DNA of 64,000 bases. Source: Acanthaster planci (taxonomy: Eukaryota > Echinodermata > Asteroidea > Valvatida > Acanthasteridae). Shown piece by piece: positions 1-11,319 of the stretch. Both the position numbers and the translations under genes were made by a program. The number at the start of each line of letters is the position of its first letter. The first letter of the stretch is position 1. The notes beneath the pieces were generated by a model that had not been told where the DNA came from, ran no database searches, and saw only the letters and a program-made list of their open reading frames with translations. The DNA is taken from assembly GCF_001949145.1 (NCBI RefSeq), contig NW_019091479.1, positions 414,668-478,667 of the forward strand, given 5' to 3'.

Positions 1-2879
1 CAAACGATGAAACAAAAAACTTACAGAAAAAATGGTTTCGTACCTTACAAACCAAAAACTTGGAAAAAGTAGGTTTTGTACCCTTCACCTTCGAAGGACC
101 CTAATTCTATGATCCGTGACAACGTTGACGCCAGCAAGGTGTCAAACTAAAGCTAATGAGTTACCTCGTATTGTAGTAAACATTTCACAAGAATAAACCA
201 TATATTAATAACTGCAATATCATTTCCTCAGTTTTCACATCGGTTGTTGTGACTTTGTGCTCATAGGGTGTTTGCTGCAGGACATTATCAGACAGACAAA
301 TATTGGATACTAAACATGTACATGTATACTGCATTTAAGCTATACCAGTAAACTGCGAATACAAGACGTCACTCTCTACTTAGTCCGATTTGTTGAAGAT
401 GTTATGGTATAATTGTGGGAAGTGATCCGTAATTTCGGGGTCGCTCTTCGGGACTAATTCTATGGTATGGAACCAAGGCTGTGATACAGTGTCCGTTCAT
501 GGTGTGTTACTTCGAATTTAATTGCTTCAACGAGCTAACGTGTAATCTTCTGTAATACCTCAAGAGACACAAGCAAGTTCATCAGTGCATCACTAAGTGC
601 TTCAGCCTATACAATCGTTTTAATGTGTTAAGTCAACAAAACTTGATTGTGCCTGCACGACCCTCTAGTTAGTAATAATGTCCTCATGCAAACTGTTGTC
701 AAAGGATTTGCACAAATGTTTTGCGTACATGTCAAATGAACTCACCGTTTCAATGGAATTTCAATTTATTTCAAGCGCACTGAAATAAAATGATGAAAAA
801 TCATACCGCTTACATTAGGAACATTGATTTTAACCCTCTAACACGAGACACTGTGGGCACTACATACACGCATAAATTTTCATCAATATCTGTAAGGCTT
901 CTCAGGTATTACCAGAAGCGCCCGTCTCAATCAAATGTCTTCGACAGGACACCAGACACAATTTATGACTGAATAATTAAACCAAAAAAGGAATGCTCGA
1001 AATTTGGACGCTCTTCAGACTTAATATCGTTAGCATCGTTATGTTGTTAAGGCAGCCGCAGCAGACATCTTTTTACCACAACTATCTGCTTAATTCGTAT
1101 AGTGCATGAGGCGTTGTAAAGCATTCGTCTAAACCTCTGAAGTATGCATAATGATATGCTTTAATCAATAAAGTGCGTCAGGCAATCTGAGTGTAGTCAG
1201 AAAAGCTAAGAGACTTGACCCTGTTGCGTGAGGTAGATAACTACCGATAGACACAATCTGCAGGTGCGCACATTTCATATTTTATTATGCTGCCATATCA
1301 TTGACTATTTTATCAATTATGTTGATTCAAAATGTTATGAGTGAATCACCTAACTGCGTGAATAAGTATCAAAGGACTACACCAACACTTTTCACTGGTG
1401 TTAAAATTTTTGGTGTTATTTGGTGTTACCTTGAACACCCTCCAGTGCATTGTAACACAGGCATGCAAAGTAACACCAGCGGCGTTAAAGTAACTCCCTA
1501 ATGTGTGGTCATCTGATGACACCGAAAAGTGTTGATTTTAACACCAGAGTTTTTACCGTGTGGGTCATAATTTGAGCAGGAAAAGGGTCATGCCGAATGG
1601 GACTCAATTCTGGGTCAATCTGAGACAGGAGTTTTTATAGAGTGCAGCTGAACAAGGAGTAGGGTGACACCCTCATACCCACCCATGGAGTATCCAAAGG
1701 CGGCGTAATTTTGAACCGGGAAGTGCAGAGCAAACGAAAGATTCATGCGCTGGTTCTTTGGCTAATACCTTTTACACACAAAATTGTGGGCGTGACGTAT
1801 TCGCTTCGGCACTCTGTAGAACTGCACGCGACGAGTAGCATTCTAATTAGTGCATGAATGCTCTTTTGCGTGTTTATCAACTGAACGCCTGGCCGCGCAG
1901 ACGTTCAATGCCGGTTATACAGAGTACCAGTTTAGGCATTTGAGTGAATAATGTCACTGGTTCTACGTTGACTTTTGATTCCTGAAAGTTCCAGTTGTGC
2001 TGAACAACTGTGAGTCATACTTGCCATTAATTTTCTGCTTATGATGCGATTCGATGATATCATTTTTAGTTTTCAATTCCTCACATGCTTTTTGCCAATA
2101 ACAAAGGTCAACTAATATGGTCACGTTGTTCTCTGTGCACAACGTGAGTGGTTAGTTTGCTCATGCCAAAGGTTGCCTGGTTGGCGGTGACAGTGACGCA
2201 GATACCTTGAATACAATGAATGTACGCAGAGCTGGTTCCAGANNNNTGTTCAGTCCTATCTTCACTCAGAAAGATTACTTCACAAACGTAGCGGACAATA
2301 TCCAAAATAGGACATCAATCCGTGTAACTTTCTCCTGGGTCAGCTCTCTTCAAGCGCAAAGTTTCCAGACGACAGTGGTAAAATCTATTTGGTTCTTTCA
2401 CCCCAATTTTAACACAAATATTCCCCATCTTGTGCAACAATCTCCTCTCGCGTTTCACCTCATATATTTTCGTGTATGGTACTATTCTCCAAGAAGAAGG
2501 AAAAATAAGAGACAAGAGCAGTGTAGATCTTTGGAAAAAAAGTAAAGCCGTGTCAATTTCTAAATACCAATAGTAGCATAACTGGGGTAAATTTCTTGAG
2601 AAAGGAACCCACATGATCGTCAGGTGGGGTCACCAAAAGCCAATGAAGGACATCTTGTACATAAGTTGCGTATACAAATAGGGAGCACCTGTGAGGGCAA
2701 GAACGATAGCTGGGAGCCCTCGTCCCCCTCTGCAGTGATACCAGTGGGCGCCAACAGGGAGTAAGTAGAAGCGTTTCACAATGGCATCAGCGGCATTCTA
2801 TTTCCTTTCATGTAATCGTTTTACCAACTCTGTAGGGGATTTTCAACAGGTGTGAGTAACAACAGGCATCAACTTCAAG
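1..2879. other. Intergenic, no gene recognised
   Basis: Nothing here looks like a conserved coding exon. The open frames are short and low in similarity to any family I know. The stretch around 1379-1552 holds several GGTGTT/AACACC words in both orientations (listed separately). Four undetermined bases lie at 2243-2246. The promoter of the MS4A-like gene that starts at 2880 should lie at the right end, but I see no distinctive core element. Confidence 0.6.
1379..1552. repeat. Degenerate GGTGTT/AACACC repeat cluster
   Basis: Within about 170 bases the word GGTGTTA or its complement TAACACC occurs at least six times, in both orientations (for example GGTGTTAAAA near 1398, TTGGTGTTA near 1410 and TTAACACC near 1540). 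It looks like a decayed inverted or tandem repeat rather than coding sequence. The element family is not recognised. Confidence 0.45.
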
Positions 2880-4928
2880 ATGAGCACCTTCAAATGTCCA
2901 TTGGCAACACTGGGAGCCTTTCATATTGTTGATGGGATAGTGAACCCTGCTGCGTGGGGCATTAGCTGGCTTTTTTATGGCTACGTTAGTACAGTTGCTG
3001 CTCCAGTCTGGGGTGGTGTCGTTGTGAGTATTTCAATTCAGCAAAGTTGCCATCAGGGAACAATTATCGCATGTACAATATCAGTTTGCCAATTTCACTG
3101 GTTTTTTAGTATAAAAATGAAATCGTCATGTTAGCAACACAGTAATGAAGCAACGGAAAGTCCAATTACTTTTTACACCCTGGGATTAATACAAACACTT
3201 TCCTCAAGTTTCCTCGAAATGTCACCGATTTTACACTTGTCAAATTCATTCAGCGGTACGTTTGCTTAAACCACAGCTAATGTTAACATGTGCAGGTATT
3301 ACAATAATCTTGGATCTGTAGACTTACACCGAGAAATATAAGTCCCAGGTTCATGCCTACATTGTTTGAATGTAGTCTAAATTCAAGGATCAATCCAGAA
3401 CTTGAAAAAAAATTATTATCAACAGAAACCACCAAATTACCAACAAAATTACCCCCCTCCTCCAAATGTTTAAGACAACCAGTTGTTGAGAGCCTGTTTG
3501 AAGATTTGATGTAAGTGTCACATCACTTGGCGTGATTTTGCATTTTCGTACACGTCATCATGATGCACACTGAAAAACTTCTGCGACTTTTCTAAAGGAT
3601 CTTTGCTTATTTCCAGTTCTTCATTCCAGCCGGAATTCTGACTATTCTCGCAGGTACTAATGGCAGTCGTGGAGTGGTGAGTTCAACTCTGTGCAGTATA
3701 TTACATTTAAAAATTGTGGCTCGGCAAGAACTTGAGAGGTCATGAAAGAAATATGATGATCCTGAAGCCTCACGGACGAAGTGTGGGAAAAGTTAGAAAA
3801 CTTTAAAATTAAAACAGGCAAATAAATACTAATGCATATATAATTTTGGGCAGAAATGGTTGACTGTTCTAATCTTCTACTGTGAACAGTTTTCCGATTG
3901 TCGATTGTTCAAAGCTTCCGGAAACAAAAACTTTATTCTTTAGTCTATTCTTTCTACAGGCGAATTGGTCCTTAGTAATGAACATCTTTGCAGGAATTGT
4001 AGCTGTAGTGGTCATTGTCTTCAGTGGTATCATGGCCAGTACAAACTTCTCCTACGGTTTGGTAAGTCAAAAGATGCATAGGCCTAGTACTAAAACGAGT
4101 ACGACATCACACATCATATGCCTTTAGCATGCCAAGATGTACGAAGTAATGTTTATAGGTTGTAGTTATTGGTATTGTTGGATGCAAAGTGGTGACTCCA
4201 AACGCAGGTGTATCAGTAACATTTCAAAATATACAAATCATGGGAGTCTGTGAATTTCTAATGACAAATGATGCACCATGATCATATAAAATTCAACAAA
4301 TATCATTTCAACAAATGAAGCAGAAGTGAAGCAATTCGTCTTGCCCGGTTAATGCTAAAAAAATAAGGCACTAAGTTGTGACGTCATGAAGGTTAAAACT
4401 AAATTATATCACAATAGATTTGTGCAAAATGGTGGTGAGTGCTTATTTTTCAGTCGAAGTACTTTAATTGGCAGTCTCTAACCTTTTTTTCGATTTGTTT
4501 GTGTGGGTTCTGTCCGTGTCCCTACAGGGCGCCCATGGCGCATGCAATGTCATCTCTATTCTGAGTGCCGCCTTAGAGATCGTGATTTCAATCATGGGTG
4601 CTATCTACTCCGGCCTGGTAATCTCTCGAGGCGGACCAGCACAGACTACGACTGCGCAAGCCCCTACTCTGGTAAGATCTACTTTTTAGAAGATGTCACA
4701 TATTGAACAGTAAAAATGATCATTCGCAATATGTCACTCGATGAGAATGGAGAATGAGATACCATTCCTTTCCCGCAGGGGTATAACATCCAAGCTGTGC
4801 AACAGTACCCAGGCCAGCAGTTTCAAGCACAGCAGTACCCTGGCCAACAGGTCCAAGCAATGCAGTACCCTGGCCAACAGGCCCAAGCGATGCAGTACCC
4901 TGCAGCACCGCAGGAGCAGACGTACTAG
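2880..4928 (+). CDS. MS4A/CD20-like four-pass membrane protein 1 (5 exons)
   Basis: Exons 2880-3023, 3617-3676, 3960-4061, 4528-4671 and 4779-4928 have GT-AG borders and all introns are phase 0. They join to 199 residues. The start is the first ATG of exon 1, and the paralogue at 9007 begins at the equivalent place. Four hydrophobic stretches lie near residues 8-33, 43-62, 72-93 and 106-134. The VWGGVVFFIPAGIL stretch crosses the exon 1/2 junction and resembles the WGGxxFxxxG pattern between the first two helices of MS4A/CD20 proteins. The tail from residue 151 is a soluble Gln/Pro/Tyr-rich repeat (QQYPGQQ-type units, about four copies) ending in QEQTY. MS4A proteins are small plasma-membrane or endosomal tetraspanners, some acting in receptor complexes or ion flux; a specific role here is not predictable. 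A similar four-pass family outside MS4A cannot be excluded. Confidence 0.8.
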
Positions 4929-7900
4929 CAGCCTGCCACAGACTCCAGTGACAGGGGATTCGGTAACCTTGTTATGCGACTGAGCAAATATTCACTGAGT
5001 GCTAGATGCTGTCAAAAGAAAACAAATTACTCTGACATATCCAATTCGAAGCTCAGGAACTACCAAATCAAAACGTATGAATAGACGGCAGCAATACTTA
5101 AGCTTTCAATTGCTTGATTTGGGGACTGTATCAAACTGGACTAATTGTCAATAGCTTAGGCTTAAACCCTTCAGTAAACTAGCGAGATAAAGAAAATGCA
5201 TACCGGTCATCGTGTGTTTTGAATAACTTTTTTGTTTTTTGTTGAATTAACTGAAAATTTTTGTAATCCTCAAGCTACTTATGTCCTTCGAGACGGCCAA
5301 GTCCCTTTAACCTAGCTATAACTGCTGTGGAGTAAGGCCTGTCAAAAGATCAGTACTCCCAGTCTCCCCATATGACCTTTCGCAGGAAGTAGACCGCTTT
5401 GTTGACAGACATGTCCCGACAGGTTACGGCTGTTTGGGTTGTGACTGGGATTACTTTACTTTCACAGCAGCAAATGAATTGTAGACAGAGGGGACCTCAA
5501 GGTGTATTGGCAACCACAAAACAGTCGTACAGGTTCATAGGAGTACTGAGCTACAGATATGACTGGGAAATGACCTGGATATTTTATTTATCCACATGGA
5601 TACTCGATGTAATTTCATGGGCGTGGTCACTTGCAGGCTTGTAATTAAACATGATAGTGATAGCTTATTTATTTTCATGCCAGCCAGCCTATTGTCAAGA
5701 ATACCAGGGGATTTCCTCCTGATTCACGTTACTGGATCTATCAGTGTATTACACTAACTGTGAATCATTTCAATGTTTCATTTCAAAATTTCGCATCTAG
5801 CACTCGAAGCAATTTCGTGCCCACAATACGAGCAACAAGCTTAATTTTGTTTTAGTCATAATATCGAAGTAAAATTTTAAAAAATCAAGAGAAGAAGCCA
5901 AACCTGGAATCAAGGATTCAGGAAAATTATGCTCTCGATAATAGATTAACTTAAAATTTACATAAATCTAAACATGTTTAGATTGAATGAGTAGTTGCTG
6001 TCTTATCTGTAACTGTTATCAAGTATCTTGGAATTAAGACTTGATCTTTTTGATTTTACATCTTGATTATTGTACCATTTCACTATTTTTACTTTCCAAT
6101 TTGTGCTTCGCTGTAGGACTTCCTTTATTGGCTTTGCAGTAATATATTATGTCCCTTTCTATCGGTACAAAAATGTTTCTGTAAATATCCAATGCGATCG
6201 AAGCTTTCTGTCAACTTTAATGCTTAAAATAGTGACAGTTAATTGTAACAAAATTGGTCAAGCTTGAAATTAAAACTTGATTATATCTTTTTAAACAAGA
6301 TGGTATATGACCCTGCATGGCCTGACGGAATGTACAATATTCCCATGTGGAAACGGTACTATTCACGGTGTAGCTGTTTTCATCAAGCCTTCACTTTGTG
6401 AGCTTTTGTGCCTATACCTTACGATATTGTGGGATTTTCAATTGTTTTCAATATCAGCATATATACCTAGGCAGAGCTAATTATAGCACTTATGTTGCAT
6501 TATGGAAATGGTTACCATAGTAAGGTTTAATACACAAATAACTTTCAACAAAAGGCTGTTAGGTTAGAATGAAACAAGTTTCTTTTTGTAAATGTATGCC
6601 ATGTAAAAAAAAACACGGAAAGTGAAAGCTTGAATCCAGTGAGTTCGGGAAGAAATGGCGTACGCCTGTATTAAAAAGGGTGAATATATACGCCTGTAAA
6701 AGGATAAATAAATAAAAATGAACTTGCAGTACCTTGTAGATAAATTAAATCGTTATCGTACTTACGTCAAGTGGACACATCTACGTCTGTAACTGACGTC
6801 TGTGACATTGTGACCTTATATGCACTTGACCTTTGTCTGTTGATCCAAAGATTCAAATCTTTGCCTTGTTCGTTGAGCCTGTATTTGTCTGGCATCCATC
6901 GTCACGCCCCGTCAAAGTCCTATTGTTTATGATAATGGTATGAAATTTAGGGATTTTTTTCATGTTTTTGTAAAATGAAGAATTTTTGTACAACAGAAAT
7001 AAATTTGCCACTTTTCAAACCATACTTTGTTTTGGCAGTTGCTCTGTACTCCCCGACTTAAACGTTTTAAGGCAATAAAAGTAATGTTGTGCGGCGGTTA
7101 ACTTCAGCTACTGTCGTTCCATATATGGGAAAGTATTTTCGTTAATTTGGAACATCATCTGCCTACAAGCGGTTCGTATGTCGGAAATGATGCCACGACT
7201 TCGAAGCCGTAATTTAGAAATAAGGCTGGTCTTTTGCACATGCATGGTGCATGGTAGGCCTACCCTGAATTGTGTTTACTTGTTGCAGACACTCGGAAAG
7301 GAGTCCTGTTATTTACTTTTGATTGTGCATTCGGAGTCGAAGCAGAAATGATTGATTGCTATTTTCATTCACCATAAAACCCTCTCAGACGAAAACGTTT
7401 TAAGAATTTTTGGAAGACAAAAAATGAAAAACAAACTCGGAGAATCTGAGAAGAATGACAATGAAGTTTATAACATTGTACATTTTTAATGGGTTGCTCG
7501 TGCTTTTTTTTCCACTGTGGCCACGCATTTGTGTGCATGCGTGCATAAATATGAAGTTATCGGTAGAAAGGTCAATGTTTACTTTTCTACTCGTCACACT
7601 GCAAACAATTAGCTTGAGCACTACGTCACGTTTAACGCGAGTGACGCGTTTTTGCCAAGGGTTGCCTCACTGGTAATTTAGCTCCAGATTTTCACAAGGG
7701 ACTTCTAACATAATTCTCATATCACTCGTGGGACGGCTGCTTTCAAGTATACAAGAAATCTCCGGACGACAACGGTAAATATCAGGCAGTGTTCTATTTA
7801 GTTACGTTGTATTTCATCAGATATGTTTAATGTCGTGTTGGTGTTGGTAATACCGGATATTTTAGAACAGAAGGCGTGCTTAATACATGTGTTTGTTGCT

Positions 7901-9006
7901 GTGCCTGCTAAACAGGACAGCTTGTGGCCAACAAAACCAAGACACCAATAGGCGTGTCAGGAATGGCAGTTCAGACGGCACATTTGTATACTTATGCAGT
8001 ATTTTCCTCCAGCCAGCACTCTGTGACTATTTTGTGAAGGACTGTCTTGCCAATTTTCTGACACCACCTGTCGACTTTTAGGACCTATGTCTCTCGTGGA
8101 ATATGGGATTTTCAGTAAATAATGCCGTTTTTGACTGTCCACACAAACTGGGAATAACAGGCTGGTTCCAAATAATATGGTAGCTGACATGTAAACAATT
8201 AAGAATACCTAGACTAATTTTCTATACAATCTATGAATCTGAATCACTGTAAGTTTTAAAAACCTCAGTATGGCAAGGACGGGAATCCCTCGTGCTAAAA
8301 AGATCAATTAGTTCTGTTCTTCGTAAGGGTTTACCATTTTGCTGTTTTATTACACGGCTATGTTGCTCAAGTAGGCCTATACACGTACTTCAAGCTGTTC
8401 AAGAAGACACCACAACACGGGGGCGGATCTAGCTTTCAAGAAAGGGGGGAGTTGATGGGCGTATTGAGGGGATGCCCTGCTAAGGGGGTCCGAAAGTATC
8501 CTGTACCGTTCCCTGGTGAAAAGGAAACCTAACTATAGATGGAGAGATTGAGGCGTAATCCTCGTCCAGGGTTTTTAATTTTTTTGTAGGCCTGTATAGG
8601 CCTACGAATTCATTTTCCGTCATTTAACAGGTACTTTCATTTAGTCCACGGCTGAAGGGGCGGTTGCAACCCCCACCCCGATCCGCCTCTGCAATAGCAA
8701 AAAAACATGCAAGCCTTCCAGCCACCGAAAAGTTGGTGGCAGAACTACGATCCCCTGCAGTGTTTAAGGTCATATGTGTCTTGGATAGCATAATAATCAG
8801 ACCACCGTCAAATGTGGTGAGCTTATCATCAAAAAGCCATTTTAAGTTTTGGAATGCTGACAAGCTGGTCACAGGTTATCCCCAAACGTAAATTATTTTA
8901 GAATGAACCTTTACTGATTACCTCACTTTTGTTCTTGAAAACAAGCTCGGAAGTGGTATTTTGCAATTCTTGTGAGTGTTAGCGCAGCAGGCATCGATTC
9001 ACCAAG
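4929..9006. other. Spacer between tandem MS4A-like genes; conserved 3' flank
   Basis: No further exon is convincing. Three blocks recur downstream of the second gene: 4960-4994 (like 11192-11222), 5738-5765 (like 11412-11439) and 6806-6845 (like 12290-12327). They show that the duplicated unit includes the 3' UTR and further flank. No AATAAA lies close to the stop at 4926-4928; the nearest clear one I see is near 6702. A TAG-rich open frame at 5399-5644 has no family resemblance and is not called. Confidence 0.55.
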
Positions 9007-11160
9007 ATGAGCGACGACCGTCGTCCAATGATGATAACAGGAATCCTCCATATTGTTGTCGGGATCGTCCAGCCAGTTTTATGGGGAATCAGTTGGGCCT
9101 TTACTGGTTATTACAGTACAGTGGTATCTGAGGTCTGGGGTAGTGTTGCTGTGAGTATTTCCAATTCTGTCAAATTTTATATTCCTTAATGAATCATTAA
9201 TTTTCTCACGTGCTTACCGGCAGGTAGCGTATCCAGCCGGGGGGGACAACTTGCCCCCCGGCGGATTTTTTAAAACTAAGATTACTTCATAGGTGACTAT
9301 AGTAAAGAAACGTATATTGGATTACTGTATTTATCAAATAAATATGCTATATTTTTCGCACCCGTATCATGTTAAATGAGCCGGAAAGTGCGTCGGCTTT
9401 TGAATTTGCCCTCCCACACACGCACCAAAAGCTGCATACTCCACTGCTTACTGGAAAAATCTCAATGACATCCACGTTAAACAGCATAATGGCAAAAATA
9501 TGCATATAATAATAGTGAAAAATGGGCCATGATCAAACATGATCCTCTCAAATTTGTTTTCACGTGATTTAAAATATTGAATGTCCAAAACACCTTGGAA
9601 AATGTTTTGCTAGAATTACCTCCAGTAAAAATCAACGCCAATGTTGTCAGAAACTCAAATTAAATTGTTTCCAAAAATTAAACTGGATGAAAAGCTCTTG
9701 GTGAATACTGCTCAGTGGGAAATCATACAGGGAAAACTTAGAAAACTTCGAACAGTGCCTGTAATCGCTTAAGAACATTTTTTGAATGTAAGTTAGACTC
9801 AGTGAATTAAGTGGACATTGCAAACACTGCATGTTTCAGAACATTGTGGCAATCCCTTGTGGAAATCTAAATGCTTCTGTTTTGTCCCCATGGAGTTAGA
9901 GAAATTATGTGACTTTTCTTAAAAGGAACTTTTCTGGTTTCAGTTCTTTATTCCGACGGGGGTTCTCGCGATTCTCGTAGCCAAAGGCAATAACCGAGGA
10001 TTGGTAAGTCCATAATTATGGGCCGTGTACGAAGTAGCAAGTGCTGGAACGTGGCTGTATGGAATTTGACGATATGGGAAACCCGAGAAACGAATGAGTG
10101 TTTTGCTTTGTAATTCTTGAAGATATATATAAATCTTACCAGGATGACTAATATATGCATTGTGCTTCTTTTACAAAGAACATCTAAAATGACCAGCGAC
10201 AATCATCACTGTAGACATATTTATGGGTAGACATATTTTGTGTGTAGGGTTTCGATTTCTGTCTTTAGAGACTTGTGTAATTACATTGTTAATATCTCCT
10301 TTTTTTCAGGCCATTGCATCTTTGATAATGAGCATCCTATCAGCCATTGTGGCATTGGTGATCTTCATCACAAATTGTATCACTGCCGGATTAAATTTTT
10401 CAAACTACTTTGTAAGTCGGTTACTCTTTTGGGGGGCAAAACCGAAATGAAACCCTTCAACAGACCGTACATTACGTTACTTTAATGCTAAAGGTGTATT
10501 CCTTTTTGCAGCGCAAACTTCAAACGGCGTGTCCAACTGATACATGCATAGGCCTATGCATGCTAGTTTCTAAGGTCAAGGGAGTTGAAGTTTACTTCAG
10601 TATAAGTGGTGCTTTTTGCGAAGAGTGTGGTTTTTGTTTTTCAAAAACTGAAAGGTAATCAGTAATGAGGGTCAGGATTTTTTTGGATTGTTAATCAATT
10701 GTTTTAGAATTATGATTGACTTTTTGGGGGATTTGTTTTTTTTTCTTTTGGGCATCTCTGGATGAATTCTAGGCCGCTCATGGGGCATTCAGTATCCTTG
10801 CTCTCTTACTTGGCATCTTCGAGATCGCCGTTTCCATCGTGACTTCTATCTACTCGAGCAAGATCTATCGAAATGCTGCCATCCCAACCCAAGCTATGAC
10901 TGTGCAAGCCACTACGGTAAGTCCTACTGTATAGAAGAGATCATAACTGGAGAGCTAGAGCAAAACAGGTTATTTCCTCATGCTTTCTCGTTTGCTCCGC
11001 AAAGTCACTTGAAGAGATGTACCATTTCCGTCCCGTAAAACAGGCCTATCCGAGTGCTTACCCGGCCGTGCAGCAGTACCCTGGCCCACAGGCCCAAGCA
11101 CAGTACCCTGGCCCACAGGCCGAAGCACAGCAGTACCCACCGCAAGAGCAGAAATACTAG
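9007..11160 (+). CDS. MS4A/CD20-like four-pass membrane protein 2 (5 exons)
   Basis: Exons 9007-9150, 9944-10003, 10310-10411, 10773-10916 and 11044-11160 have GT-AG borders and phase 0 introns, and join to 188 residues. Exons 1-4 have exactly the same lengths as in the gene at 2880; only the tail exon differs (117 against 150 nt). Helices fall at the same places, and the second helix again begins FFIP (FFIPTGVLAILVA). The first helix keeps the GISW motif. The tail has two YPGPQAQA/YPGPQAEA units where gene 1 has more copies of YPGQQ. The fourth-helix exon starts AAHGAFSIL against GAHGACNVI in gene 1, so the pair is clearly paralogous but well diverged. A candidate AATAAA lies at 11314-11319. 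Confidence 0.8.
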
Positions 11161-11313
11161 CAACGTGACACGAGGGCCTAATCCACAGCGCTCGGTAACC
11201 TTGTTATGCGGGCAAATATTCATCGACAAACCTTGAACCTACATAAACTTCAGATAGGCTGGCTGCACGCGTCCAAATCATGCCTTGTTTTATTTGAATA
11301 TGTATCAAAATGG

Positions 11314-11319
11314 AATAAA
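11314..11319 (+). terminator. Candidate polyadenylation signal, MS4A-like gene 2
   Basis: AATAAA lies 154 bases after the TAG stop, a usual 3' UTR distance. It is placed by motif and position only. The upstream paralogue has no AATAAA at the matching place. Confidence 0.4.

Noticed and set aside
5399-5644. 81-codon open frame downstream of MS4A-like gene 1
   Set aside because: No hydrophobic pattern or motif of a known family, no equivalent after gene 2, and no splice partner found.
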